From: Micromonospora sp. WMMD1128
GTDB taxonomy: Bacteria; Actinomycetota; Actinomycetes; Mycobacteriales; Micromonosporaceae
Direction of reading: 5' to 3'
DNA length: 64,000 bases
Assembly: GCF_027497235.1 (NCBI RefSeq)
Contig: NZ_CP114902.1
Coordinates: forward strand, 5,978,001 to 6,042,000
Positions 1 through 9,054 of the stretch are shown here, piece by piece. Under the pieces are notes generated by a model. That model did not search any database. It had not been told where the DNA came from and was given only the letters and a program-made list of their open reading frames with translations. The position numbers and the translations under genes were made by a program. Each line of letters starts with the position of its first letter. Positions within the stretch are counted from its first letter, which is position 1.

Positions 1-99
1 GTCGCGGCGGCGGCGCTCGGCGTGGGTGTCGGGGTCGCCATCGGCATCGCCTGGTACGGGCGGCACCGCCGCACCCGGACCGCCGCGCCCACCGCCTGA
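1..99 (+). CDS. C-terminal end of a membrane protein (partial)
   Basis: The window opens inside a gene. Frame 1 is open for 32 codons and stops at TGA (97-99). The visible tail is a small-residue hydrophobic stretch (Val/Ala/Gly/Ile, about 17 residues) followed by WYGRHRRTR and an Ala/Pro/Thr end, which looks like a last transmembrane segment with a positively charged cytoplasmic tail. The family cannot be named from this fragment. Confidence 0.5.
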   Translation, partial: VAAAALGVGVGVAIGIAWYGRHRRTRTAAPTA

Positions 100-152
100 C
101 GGCCGACAACCAACGGCCGGCTCACTGCGAAAATCCTCGGCCAACGCGCTGG

Positions 153-240
153 CGGCAGGGCGGCAGGGCGGCAGGGCGGCAGGGCGGCAGGGCGGCAGGG
201 CGGCAGGGCGGCAGGGCGGCAGGGCGGCAGGGCGGCAGGG
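153..240. repeat. 8-bp tandem repeat (CGGCAGGG) x11
   Basis: Eleven perfect head-to-tail copies of CGGCAGGG fill 153-240, between the stop of the first partial gene and the 3' end of the Fic-like gene. The unit length is not a multiple of three and no gene crosses the array, so it is an intergenic VNTR-type microsatellite. It could vary in copy number by slippage. Confidence 0.95.
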
Positions 241-263
241 CGAGCTAAACCCAGGCGGTGGGC

Positions 264-1010
264 TCAGGAGGCGGCGAGGATCTCGTCGCCGATGAGCGTG
301 ATCTGCTCCGCGCCGACCTCCACCGCGCTCATGTAGTGCCGTAGCCAGGAGCGCAGGCCGTCGGGGGTGCCGGTGGCGAAGGCGCCGGCCGCGCCGACGT
401 ACTCCGGTTCCCGCTCCTGGTGCCCGACGTCCACCGCGACCAACCCGCGGGGGTCGAGCCCGGTGGAGATCAGCACCAGCCGCGCGGCGGCCCGGGCCAC
501 CACGCCGGAGGGGCCGGGGAACGGGCGCAGGTTCAGCAGTTCGCCGTGCACCACGGCGGCCAACACCAGCGGTGGCACCTTCGTGCCGCCGGCCACCAGG
601 CCGGACAGGCTGTCGAGGCGGGCCGCCACCACCGGGTCGGCCACCGGCCGGCCCAGTTCCTCCTCGGTCACCACGTCGCGGGCGGCGAGCACGTGCAGCC
701 GGGCGAGCACCTGGCGGGGGGCCTTCGGCCAGAGGTCGCTCAGCCCGGGCAGCGCGCCGGCCACCCGCAGCGCGCCCTGGAGCACCGGGTCGGTGACCGT
801 GCCGGCGCGTACCTCCTCGCGGTCGTGCTTCCGGCCTTCGAGCGCGGCGCTGGCCACGGCCGAGCGGAGGCTTACCTCGGCGGCGAGTTGGCCGCCGTGG
901 CGGCGCAGCGCCCGGTGCCGGTGGGCCTGGTCGACCAGGTCGCGGGCCTGCTCGGCGGCGGGCGCGACGTCGGCGAGCGCGAGGAGCGGCGCGAGCGGAT
1001 CGGTGGTCAC
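264..1010 (-). CDS. Fic-like domain protein with degenerate active-site motif
   Basis: 248 aa, GTG start. The central region has the layout of a Fic/DOC helical domain: an HGELLNLRPF stretch where Fic proteins carry the AMP-transferase motif HPFxDGNGRxxR. Here it reads RPFPGPSGVVAR, so the catalytic His and the DGNGR loop are lost and only the trailing Arg remains. AMPylation activity is therefore doubtful. A TACCGT hexamer sits 6 nt before the GTG, which fits a leaderless transcript. The gene is divergent from acsA. Family assignment is from motif layout only; conserved actinobacterial protein of unknown function is the safe reading. Confidence 0.6.
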   Translation of the reverse strand: MTTDPLAPLLALADVAPAAEQARDLVDQAHRHRALRRHGGQLAAEVSLRSAVASAALEGRKHDREEVRAGTVTDPVLQGALRVAGALPGLSDLWPKAPRQVLARLHVLAARDVVTEEELGRPVADPVVAARLDSLSGLVAGGTKVPPLVLAAVVHGELLNLRPFPGPSGVVARAAARLVLISTGLDPRGLVAVDVGHQEREPEYVGAAGAFATGTPDGLRSWLRHYMSAVEVGAEQITLIGDEILAAS

Positions 1011-1016
1011 CCTGAC

Positions 1017-1022
1017 ACGGTA
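1017..1022 (-). promoter_or_regulatory. -10 element of a leaderless promoter for the Fic-like gene
   Basis: On the minus strand TACCGT is followed by 6 nt and then the GTG start at 1010. The matching -35 would fall inside the dispersed repeat at 1029-1081. Confidence 0.4.
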
Positions 1023-1028
1023 CGGGGT

Positions 1029-1081
1029 GTTAAGCGGGGCCCCTTCCTATACCGGATGCGTTAAGCGGGGCCCCCGCCTTA
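1029..1081 (+). repeat. Dispersed GTTAAGCGGGGCCCC repeat, copy 1
   Basis: About 53 bp containing GTTAAGCGGGGCCCC twice in direct orientation, separated by TTCCTATACCGGATGC. Almost the same element is present in reverse complement at 60535-60587. It lies between the divergent Fic-like and acsA genes. Such GC-rich, semi-palindromic intergenic elements look like non-autonomous dispersed repeats. Confidence 0.8.
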
Positions 1082-1206
1082 CACCTCAGCGCGGTGGGGG
1101 TGCCGCTGGGCGCGGCGGGGCGGCGGCGCGGTCGCGGGTGTCCGGCGGCGGGGCTAACCTTCCCCGGAGTAGGGAGACGCAGGTCACGCGACGAAGGAGT
1201 CACCGT

Positions 1207-3195
1207 ATGAGCGAGGCATTGGCCAATCTGCTGAACGAGACGCGCCAGTTCCCGCCACCGGCCGAACTCGCCGCTAACGCCAACGTGACCGCGGCGGCGT
1301 ACGACGAGGCGGCCGGTGACCGGCTCGCCTTCTGGGAGCGCCAGGCCGGCCGGCTGGCCTGGGCGCAGCCGTGGGAGCAGGTGCTCGACTGGTCGAACGC
1401 GCCGTTCGCGAAGTGGTTCACCGGCGGCCGGCTCAACGTGGCGTACAACTGCCTGGACCGGCACGTGGAGGCGGGCCACGGGGACAAGGTGGCGATCCAC
1501 TGGGAGGGCGAGCCGGGTGACACCCGCACGGTCACCTACGCGGACCTGCACCGGCTCACCTGCCAGGCGGCCAACGCGCTCACCGAGTTGGGCGTGACGG
1601 CGGGCGACCGGGTGGCGATCTACCTGCCGATGATCCCGGAGGCGGCGGTGGCGATGCTCGCCTGCGCCCGGATCGGCGCCACCCACAGCGTGGTGTTCGG
1701 CGGCTTCTCCGCGGACGCGTTGACCAACCGGATCCAGGACGCCAGCGCCAAGGTGGTGATCACCGCGGACGGCGGATTCCGGCGGGGCAAGCCGTCCGCG
1801 CTCAAGCCGACCGTGGACGAGGCGGTGGCGAACTGCCCGTCGGTGGAGCACGTGCTCGTGGTCCGCCGCACCGGCGAGGAGGTCGCCTGGTCGGCGAAGG
1901 ACCACTGGTGGCACGAGGCGGTGGAGGCCGCGTCGCCGGAGCACGAGGCGCAGCCGTTCGACGCCGAGCACCCGCTGTTCATCCTCTACACCAGCGGCAC
2001 CACCGCCCGCCCGAAGGGCATCCTGCACACCACCGGCGGCTACCTGACCCAGGCGTCGTACACCACGCACGCGGTCTTCGACCTGAAGCCGGAGACGGAC
2101 GTCTACTGGTGCACGGCCGACATCGGTTGGGTGACCGGGCACTCCTACATCGTCTACGGCCCGCTGTCGAACGGCGCCACCCAGGTCATGTACGAGGGCA
2201 CGCCGGACACCCCGCACAAGGGCCGGTTCTGGGAGATCGTCGACAAGTACGGGGTGACGATCCTGTACACCGCGCCGACGCTGATCCGCACCATGATGAA
2301 GTGGGGCGAGGACGTCCCGGCCGGGTACGACCTGTCGTCGCTGCGCCTGCTCGGCAGCGTCGGTGAGCCGATCAACCCGGAGGCGTGGATCTGGTACCGG
2401 CAGTTCGTGGGCCGGGGTGAGCTGCCGGTCGTGGACACGTGGTGGCAGACCGAGACCGGGGCGATGATGATCTCGCCGTTGCCGGGCGTGACCGAGGCGA
2501 AGCCCGGTTCGGCGATGGCGCCGCTGCCAGGTGTCGTGGCCGACGTGGTCGACGACCAGGGTGAGTCGGTGCCCAACGGGGGCGGTGGCTACCTGGTGCT
2601 CACCGAGCCGTGGCCGTCGATGCTGCGCACCATCTGGGGCGACGACAACCGGTTCCTGGAGACGTACTGGTCGCGGTTCGGCGCGGGTGCCAACATGGGC
2701 GACAAGTGGGTCTACTTCGCCGGTGACGGCGCCAAGAAGGACGACGACGGGCACATCTGGTTGCTCGGCCGGGTCGACGACGTGATGCTGGTGTCCGGGC
2801 ACAACATCTCCACCACGGAGGTCGAGTCGGCGCTCGTCAGCCACCCGTCGGTGGCGGAGGCGGCGGTGGTCGGCGCGACCGACCCGACGACCGGGCAGGC
2901 GATCGTGGCGTTCGCCATCCCGCGTCGCAGCGCGGAGACCTCCGGGGACGCGGGCGAGCAGCTCATCGCGGAGCTGCGCAACCACGTGGCGAAGACGCTC
3001 GGCCCGATCGCCAAGCCGCGGCAGATCATGCTGGTCCCGGAGCTGCCGAAGACCCGGTCCGGCAAGATCATGCGCCGGTTGCTGCGGGATGTCGCGGAGA
3101 ACCGGTCGCTCGGCGACGTGACCACGTTGCAGGACTCCTCGGTGATGGAGTTGATCTCCTCGGGGATGAGTGGCGGCAAGTCCGACGAGGACTGA
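1207..3195 (+). CDS. acsA: Acetyl-CoA synthetase (AMP-forming)
   Basis: 662 aa, the usual length for Acs. It activates acetate with ATP to acetyl-AMP and then acetyl-CoA in the cytosol. Visible motifs are the ATP-binding loop YTSGTTARPKG (residues about 261-271), WWQTETG, the hinge/adenylate region YFAGDGAKKDDDGHIWLLGRVDD, and C-terminal PKTRSGKIMRR, whose Lys620 is the conserved catalytic lysine that protein acetyltransferases modify in this family. The start at 1207 has a GAAGGAG ribosome-binding site; the frame is open far upstream but that part is not protein-like. A terminator hairpin follows directly. Confidence 0.95.
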   Translation: MSEALANLLNETRQFPPPAELAANANVTAAAYDEAAGDRLAFWERQAGRLAWAQPWEQVLDWSNAPFAKWFTGGRLNVAYNCLDRHVEAGHGDKVAIHWEGEPGDTRTVTYADLHRLTCQAANALTELGVTAGDRVAIYLPMIPEAAVAMLACARIGATHSVVFGGFSADALTNRIQDASAKVVITADGGFRRGKPSALKPTVDEAVANCPSVEHVLVVRRTGEEVAWSAKDHWWHEAVEAASPEHEAQPFDAEHPLFILYTSGTTARPKGILHTTGGYLTQASYTTHAVFDLKPETDVYWCTADIGWVTGHSYIVYGPLSNGATQVMYEGTPDTPHKGRFWEIVDKYGVTILYTAPTLIRTMMKWGEDVPAGYDLSSLRLLGSVGEPINPEAWIWYRQFVGRGELPVVDTWWQTETGAMMISPLPGVTEAKPGSAMAPLPGVVADVVDDQGESVPNGGGGYLVLTEPWPSMLRTIWGDDNRFLETYWSRFGAGANMGDKWVYFAGDGAKKDDDGHIWLLGRVDDVMLVSGHNISTTEVESALVSHPSVAEAAVVGATDPTTGQAIVAFAIPRRSAETSGDAGEQLIAELRNHVAKTLGPIAKPRQIMLVPELPKTRSGKIMRRLLRDVAENRSLGDVTTLQDSSVMELISSGMSGGKSDED

Positions 3196-3209
3196 CCACA
3201 TCGGTACGA

Positions 3210-3242
3210 AAGGGGGCGGGTCGCGCGGCGGCCCGCCCCCTT
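3210..3242 (+). terminator. Terminator after acsA
   Basis: Perfect 11-bp stem AAGGGGGCGGG / CCCGCCCCCTT with an 11-nt loop, starting 14 nt after the acsA stop codon. It has no long U-tract, as is common in high-GC actinomycetes. Confidence 0.8.
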
Positions 3243-3405
3243 CGGCGTACGCGGGGATCATGCCGGTCGATCGGCGGAGGAGGCACTAACCAGTTCGCCC
3301 CTGTCGATGGCACGTCCGGTCGGCTACCTTCAGCCGGAACCGGCGGATTTCGACAAGCGTCACTGAGACGGCCGGCCCTTCACCATTCCCTACGAACGGA
3401 GTGGC

Positions 3406-6198
3406 ATGCTCCCCGTTTCGCAGTCCAGGGCGCGCCGACGCCTACTCGTCGCGCTGCCCGCCATCGCCCTCGCGGCCTCGTCACTGACCGTGACAGGCAG
3501 CGCGGCTGCCCAACCGTCCCGGCCCGCGTCGGCCACGATCGGGGCGGACGAGTACTACATCAACTATGCCGAGCCCGAGGTGCAGCCGGACACCGGCGGC
3601 AAGGAGACCCGGGGCCGGGACGGGGTCTTCTCGTCACCCGCGGACGAGGCGCGCGCCTACGACCGCAAGTACGCCGGGGGCAACCCGGCCACGGCGCGGG
3701 AGTTGGCCAAACTGGAGGCGAAGTCCATCCGGACCGGCCAGAGCCCGCGCAAGATCAAGAAGGCGAAGAGCACCCAGACGGCCAAGCTGCTGACGCTGCT
3801 CGTCGAGTTCAACGACAACGCCAACGACGACTTCACGAACGTGATGGTCCCGAAGACGGTCTTCGAGGACCGCACCTGCGTGCCCGGCACGGTGCAGAAC
3901 GGGCCACGGCACAACACCATCCCCAACCCGGCCACGCTGCCGCACAAGGACAACAACTCGATGTGGGTGCCGGACTTCTCCCCGGCCCACTACGACAAGA
4001 TGCTCTACACCAAGAAGGGCATCACCGAGCGGGTCCGCAAGGACCTCAAGGGGCCGGACGGCAGGCCGGGCATCAGCCTGGCCGGGCGGACCATGCACAA
4101 CATGTACCTGGAGATGTCCAAGGGCGCGTACACGGTGGACGGGCAGGCGAGCCCGTGGATCACGGTGCCGCACTCGGAGGGCTGGTACGCGGCGTCGCGC
4201 TGCTTCCAGGACGAGAACGGCGACTGGGTCGCCGGGCGTGAGCAGTCGATGAACGGCCACCCGGACAACCCGCAGGGCGCCGGCCGGCTCGCCACCGACG
4301 CGATCGACGCGCTGGCCGCCGCCGACCCGAACTTCCCGTGGGCCGACTACGACATCGAGGACCAGAGCGACCGCGACGGCGACGGCAACTTCCACGAGCC
4401 GGACGGCGTGATCGACCACCTGGTGCTGGTGCACGCCAACCAGGGCAAGTCCCGTGGCGGCGGCGACATCGGCGTCTACTCGGTCTGGGCGCACTCCTCC
4501 ACGGTGGCCGGCGGCTACACCATCCCCGGCACCAACCTGAAGGTGTCCAACTACATCGTGCAGCCGGAGGACGCCGGCGTCGGCGTCTTCGCCCACGAGT
4601 TCGGGCACGACCTCGGCCTGCCCGACCTCTACGACACCTCGGGCAACGCCGACTCCGACGTGGACTTCTGGGACCTGATGGCGTCCGGCTCGCACTCCGG
4701 CGAGATCTTCCAGGCGCTCCCCACCCACATGGGCATCTGGGACAAGTGGGTGCTCGGCTGGGCCGAGCCCAAGACGTTCGGGCCGGGCGACCGGGCCAAG
4801 CTGGTCAAGCTCGGGCAGAGCTCGCGTACGCCGGTCGGCACCGAGGACGGCATCAAGATCGACCTGCCGGACAAGGTGATCGCGCTGGCCGAGCCGCACA
4901 GCGGCGGGAACATGTGGTACTCCGGCGCCGACCAGAACTGGGCCGACGTCAAGCTGAGCCGCACGGTGGAGGTCCCGGACGCCGCCGACGCGAAGTTCTG
5001 GATGTGGAACGACTACGTCATCGAGGAGGACTGGGACTACGGCTTCGTCGAGGTCTCCACCGACGGCGGCGCCACCTGGACCGAGCGCAAGGTGTACGAC
5101 GAGTCCGGCGCGCTGGTCTCCACCGACGACGGTTACAACGACCCGAACGGGCGGATGGTCGACTTCGGCAACAAGAAGTACGGCCTGACCGGCAGCACCG
5201 GCGGCTGGCGGCACGACTACGTCGACCTGTCGCCGTACGCCGGGCAGACCGTGCAGGTGCGGCTGCGGTACGCCACCGACGAGGCGTTCGTGGAGCGCGG
5301 CTGGTTCGCCGACGACTTCTCGGTGACCGGCGGCGGCGCGACCACGTGGAGCGACGACGTCGAGGGCGGCACGGCCGGCTGGACCCAGACCGGCGGCACG
5401 TTCACCGACACCAGCGGCGCGGGCTGGCACGTCGACTCGGGCACCCAGGTCAAGTCGCACTACTACCTGGCCGAGTGGCGGAATTTCGACGGCTTCGACA
5501 AGGGCCTGAAGTACGCCTACGACACGGTCTACTCGCACGAGGCGTGGAAGGTCGACCGGATCGCGTACAACGCGCCCGGCATGCTGGTGTGGTACCGGGA
5601 CACCCAGCTCGGCGACGTCAACCACGTCACCGGGCAGATGACCGCGCTGCCCAGCTACGGCGCCAAGGGCGGGCTGCTGATCGTCGACTCGCACAACGAC
5701 CCACTGCGCCGCAAGGGCACCGCGGCGGAGAAGGACCCGTCGGTGCTGGACAACCTGCCCAGCCGCCCGCAGTCGTCGAACGCCGCCTTCGGGTTGAAGC
5801 CGACGTACCCGTTCAAGGAGTGCCTGGAGGCGGCCGACGAGCCGTACAGCGAGTACTGCACGAAGTTCAAGGCCCAGGCGCCGGTGAAGGGCTTCACCGA
5901 CAGCAAGGGTTGGTACCCGGGCATCGAGATCCGCGACGGTTCGCCGTACGCGCGGGACAACGACGCCTCGGTGGTGGTCCCGTCGAAGGGGAACCAGCAG
6001 TACACCACCCGGGTGGTGAACCCGGACGGCACGCCGGCGACCGACTACTACGGCACCGAGCTGAGTGGCGGCGCGATCGTGTTGGGCACCGGCAACCCGC
6101 GGGACGCGGGTGTCGCGTACGGCACCTCGATCGTGATCAAGTGGGCCCCCCGGGACAACGCGTACGCCATGGTGTACGTGGTCCCGCCGAGGAGCTGA
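3406..6198 (+). CDS. Secreted M6 metalloprotease (immune inhibitor A family)
   Basis: 930 aa. An N-terminal signal peptide (Arg-rich start, hydrophobic core about residues 13-32, AAA-type cleavage region) marks secretion. A propeptide-like region runs to about residue 115. The zinc-protease motif HEFGHDLGLPD lies at residues 397-407 with a conserved DFWDLMASG downstream, as in peptidase family M6. The C-terminal half has two beta-rich segments (STDGGATW, YAGQTVQVRLRYATD) typical of the MAM/lectin-like domains of immune inhibitor A. Family members degrade host or environmental proteins outside the cell. GGAG precedes the ATG. It is followed by a second M6 paralogue in the same orientation. Confidence 0.92.
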   Translation: MLPVSQSRARRRLLVALPAIALAASSLTVTGSAAAQPSRPASATIGADEYYINYAEPEVQPDTGGKETRGRDGVFSSPADEARAYDRKYAGGNPATARELAKLEAKSIRTGQSPRKIKKAKSTQTAKLLTLLVEFNDNANDDFTNVMVPKTVFEDRTCVPGTVQNGPRHNTIPNPATLPHKDNNSMWVPDFSPAHYDKMLYTKKGITERVRKDLKGPDGRPGISLAGRTMHNMYLEMSKGAYTVDGQASPWITVPHSEGWYAASRCFQDENGDWVAGREQSMNGHPDNPQGAGRLATDAIDALAAADPNFPWADYDIEDQSDRDGDGNFHEPDGVIDHLVLVHANQGKSRGGGDIGVYSVWAHSSTVAGGYTIPGTNLKVSNYIVQPEDAGVGVFAHEFGHDLGLPDLYDTSGNADSDVDFWDLMASGSHSGEIFQALPTHMGIWDKWVLGWAEPKTFGPGDRAKLVKLGQSSRTPVGTEDGIKIDLPDKVIALAEPHSGGNMWYSGADQNWADVKLSRTVEVPDAADAKFWMWNDYVIEEDWDYGFVEVSTDGGATWTERKVYDESGALVSTDDGYNDPNGRMVDFGNKKYGLTGSTGGWRHDYVDLSPYAGQTVQVRLRYATDEAFVERGWFADDFSVTGGGATTWSDDVEGGTAGWTQTGGTFTDTSGAGWHVDSGTQVKSHYYLAEWRNFDGFDKGLKYAYDTVYSHEAWKVDRIAYNAPGMLVWYRDTQLGDVNHVTGQMTALPSYGAKGGLLIVDSHNDPLRRKGTAAEKDPSVLDNLPSRPQSSNAAFGLKPTYPFKECLEAADEPYSEYCTKFKAQAPVKGFTDSKGWYPGIEIRDGSPYARDNDASVVVPSKGNQQYTTRVVNPDGTPATDYYGTELSGGAIVLGTGNPRDAGVAYGTSIVIKWAPRDNAYAMVYVVPPRS

Positions 6199-6257
6199 AC
6201 GACAGCGCGAAACCGGAACCGGAATGACCGGAAAATGGGCTGAAGGGACCGGATGAG

Positions 6258-6293
6258 GTAAGGGTCGGGAGCCACCGCGCTCCCGACCCTTAC
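6258..6293 (+). terminator. Terminator after the first M6 protease gene
   Basis: Perfect 14-bp stem GTAAGGGTCGGGAG / CTCCCGACCCTTAC with an 8-nt loop, 60 nt after the stop codon. It separates the transcripts of the two paralogous protease genes. Confidence 0.85.
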
Positions 6294-6529
6294 GCATATC
6301 CATCGGTGTCGCTACATTCGGATACGGGAACGTCCGCACTGGTCAACGACTCGGCGGCGGTCCGGGGTGTGACGGGGAAAGACCTGTCCAACAAAAAGTT
6401 GCAACAAATCGACGCGCACATCTTCCCACCAGTCCCAGCAGTGTCTATGTTCACCAAGGGTCCCACTTGTGGGACGTTCCACCGGCCCGTACCCCCATGG
6501 GGCCGGTTCCCTAACACCGGAGGTACCAC
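6294..6529 (+). promoter_or_regulatory. Upstream region of the second M6 protease with two inverted repeats
   Basis: The gap between the two protease genes is 331 bp. After the terminator it contains a perfect 7-2-7 inverted repeat GTCCCAC-TT-GTGGGAC (6460-6475), a good operator candidate, and an 8-bp hairpin ACCGGCCC/GGGCCGGT (6481-6507) 10 nt before the ribosome-binding site CCGGAGG (about 6518-6523). The binding protein is unknown. Confidence 0.45.
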
Positions 6530-8947
6530 GTGCGCAAAGTCGCAGTGGGTCTGCTCGGGCTTTCGCTGACCGCGACGGGGCTGATGGCAGGTACGTCCGC
6601 CAGCGCCGCGCCGACGCCGAAGCTGCCGACCACCGCCCCGTCGGTGGCCGAGCCTGCGCAGACTGATCACGACCTGCCCAACCCGCTCGAGGACAAGCGG
6701 CGCGCACTGCGCCAGGAAGGCCTCAGCGAGGTCCTGTCCGGCAGGGCGAAGGCCCAGAAGATCAACGGCAGTACCGTCGTCAAGGTTGGCGAGACGGCTG
6801 CCGAGGGTGCCGCGGCGGGCAAGTCCGCCAAGAGCACCAAGGCCGGCAAGGGTCCGACCAAGGACCAGTACGTCGAGCTCTCCCGCGAGCGGACCGACAA
6901 GATCTTCGTCATCCTCGCGGAGTTCGGCGACGAGCGGCACCCGAACTACCCGGACCAGGACACCGACCCGGACACCGCGGGTCCGACCCGGTTCGACGGG
7001 CCGCGCGTCAACCAGATCCCCCAGCCCAACCGGGCGGTGGACAACTCCACGATCTGGCAGCCGGACTTCAGCGCCGATCACTTCCGGCAGATGTACTTCG
7101 GCACCAACCCGGGTGACGAGTCGCTGAAGCAGTACTACGAGGCCCAGTCCTCCGGTCGGTACAGCGTCGAGGGCGAGGTCACCAACTGGGTGAAGGTGAA
7201 GTACAACGAGGCGCGCTACGGCCGTTCCGACGGCTACCCGTGCGCCTCGAACGTCTGCACCAACACCTGGGCCCTGGTCCGCGACGCCGCCAACCAGTGG
7301 GTCGCCGACCAGAAGGCGCAGGGTCGCTCCGACGCGGAGATCGCCGCCGACGTCAAGTCGATGGACGAGTACGACCGTTACGACTACGACGGCGACGGCA
7401 ACTTCAACGAGCCGGACGGCTACATCGACCACTTCCAGATCGTCCACGCCGGCGGCGACCAGGCCGACGGTGACCCGATCCAGGGTGAGGACGCCATCTG
7501 GAGCCACCGCTGGTACGCGTTCGCCAGCGACCAGGGCAGCACCGGCCCGTCCACCTTCCCGGGTGGCGGCACCGAGATCGGCAACACCGGCGTCTGGATC
7601 GGCGACTACACGATCCAGCCGGAGAACGGTGGCCGGAGCGTCTTCTACCACGAGTACGGCCACGACCTCGGTCTGCCGGACGACTACAACGTGGTCAGTG
7701 GTGGGGACAACAACAACGAGCACTGGACCCTGATGGCCCAGAGCCGGCTCGGCGCCAAGAACGACGCCGGCATCGGCGACCGCGGTGGCGACCTGGGCGC
7801 CTGGAACAAGCTCCAGCTCGGCTGGCTCGACTACGAGGTGGTCGTCGCCGGTCAGAAGCGCACGCTGCAGCTGGGCCCGCAGGAGTACAACTCCCCCAAG
7901 GCCCAGGGCGCCGTGGTGGTGCTGCCGCAGCGGGAGTACACCTTCCAGAACGGCAAGCCGTTCGAGGGGACGAAGCAGTTCTTCTCGGGTAACGAGGACG
8001 ACCTGAACACCACGATGACGCGCGCCATCGACCTCACCGGGAAGAGCAGCGCCGCGGTGTCGATGAAGGGTCGTTACAGCATCGAAGAGGACTACGACTA
8101 CCTCTTCTTCGAGGCTTCCACCGACGGTGGCCAGAGCTGGGTCTCGCTCCCGGGCACGGCCAACGGCAAGGCGCTCAAGGAGATCTCGCCCGGGCGGTAC
8201 GCCCTGGACGGCTCCAGCGACGACAAGTGGGTCGACGTGAACGTCTCGCTGGACTCGGTCGTCGGCAAGGCCGTGCAGTTCCGGCTCCGCTACCAGACCG
8301 ACGGTGGCGTCTCCGAGGGCGGCTTCTACGGTGACGCCATCACCGTGACCGCCGACGGTCAGACGCTGCTCACCGATGGCGCCGAGGCCGGCGCCGCCGG
8401 CTGGACGCTCAGCGGCTGGAGCATCGTCGAGGAGACCTACACCCGCAAGTTCGACAACTACTACATCGCCGGCAACCGGTCGTACACCTCGTACGACAAG
8501 TACCTCAAGACCGGCCCGTACTACTTCGGCTACGCGAACACCCGCCCGGACTACGTGGACCACTACGCGTACCAGGAGGGTCTGCTGATCTCCTACTGGA
8601 ACCTCCGGTGGGCGGACAACGACACGTTCGCGCACCCCGGTGAGGGTCGTAACCTCTACATCGACGCTCACCCGCGGCCGATCTACAACCTGACCGGGCA
8701 GCCCTGGCGGGCCCGCGTCCAGGTCTACGACGCGCCGTTCAGCCTGAAGAAGGCGGACTCGTTCACGCTCCACATCAACAGCCAGCCGCAGTACATCCGC
8801 GGTCAGGCTGCGGAGCCGCTGTTCAACGACACCAAGCAGTACTGGTACCCGGAGCTGCCGAACCACGGCGTCAAGCTCCCGGCCACCGGCACGAAGATCA
8901 AGGTCCTGGAGCAGAACGGCACCTCGATGAAGGTCCGTTTCTCCTGA
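6530..8947 (+). CDS. Secreted M6 metalloprotease (immune inhibitor A family), paralogue 2
   Basis: 805 aa with a GTG start and a CCGGAGG ribosome-binding site. The signal peptide (MRKVAVGLLGLSLTATGLMA, Ala-rich cleavage site) is followed by a propeptide, then the M6 catalytic domain with HEYGHDLGLPDDYN at residues 374-387 and HWTLMAQSR downstream. A STDGGQSW beta-domain and a long C-terminal region match the layout of the neighbouring paralogue. Expected to be exported and zinc dependent. The pair probably arose by tandem duplication but has diverged strongly, and each gene has its own terminator. Confidence 0.92.
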   Translation: MRKVAVGLLGLSLTATGLMAGTSASAAPTPKLPTTAPSVAEPAQTDHDLPNPLEDKRRALRQEGLSEVLSGRAKAQKINGSTVVKVGETAAEGAAAGKSAKSTKAGKGPTKDQYVELSRERTDKIFVILAEFGDERHPNYPDQDTDPDTAGPTRFDGPRVNQIPQPNRAVDNSTIWQPDFSADHFRQMYFGTNPGDESLKQYYEAQSSGRYSVEGEVTNWVKVKYNEARYGRSDGYPCASNVCTNTWALVRDAANQWVADQKAQGRSDAEIAADVKSMDEYDRYDYDGDGNFNEPDGYIDHFQIVHAGGDQADGDPIQGEDAIWSHRWYAFASDQGSTGPSTFPGGGTEIGNTGVWIGDYTIQPENGGRSVFYHEYGHDLGLPDDYNVVSGGDNNNEHWTLMAQSRLGAKNDAGIGDRGGDLGAWNKLQLGWLDYEVVVAGQKRTLQLGPQEYNSPKAQGAVVVLPQREYTFQNGKPFEGTKQFFSGNEDDLNTTMTRAIDLTGKSSAAVSMKGRYSIEEDYDYLFFEASTDGGQSWVSLPGTANGKALKEISPGRYALDGSSDDKWVDVNVSLDSVVGKAVQFRLRYQTDGGVSEGGFYGDAITVTADGQTLLTDGAEAGAAGWTLSGWSIVEETYTRKFDNYYIAGNRSYTSYDKYLKTGPYYFGYANTRPDYVDHYAYQEGLLISYWNLRWADNDTFAHPGEGRNLYIDAHPRPIYNLTGQPWRARVQVYDAPFSLKKADSFTLHINSQPQYIRGQAAEPLFNDTKQYWYPELPNHGVKLPATGTKIKVLEQNGTSMKVRFS

Positions 8948-8973
8948 ACCGCTGATCCATGCGACACCACGAC

Positions 8974-9004
8974 GAGGCCCGGGCAGGTCACCTGCCCGGG
9001 CCTC
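8974..9004 (+). terminator. Terminator after the second M6 protease gene
   Basis: Perfect 14-bp stem GAGGCCCGGGCAGG / CCTGCCCGGGCCTC with a 3-nt loop, starting 26 nt after the stop codon. Confidence 0.85.
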
Positions 9005-9054
9005 GCCCGTGTTCCAGGCGGGAACCGTCGCGACCCGCCGCGCGTCTGAGACGG

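Noticed and set aside
153..240. CRISPR array
   Set aside because: The unit is only 8 bp with no spacers, so it is a microsatellite.
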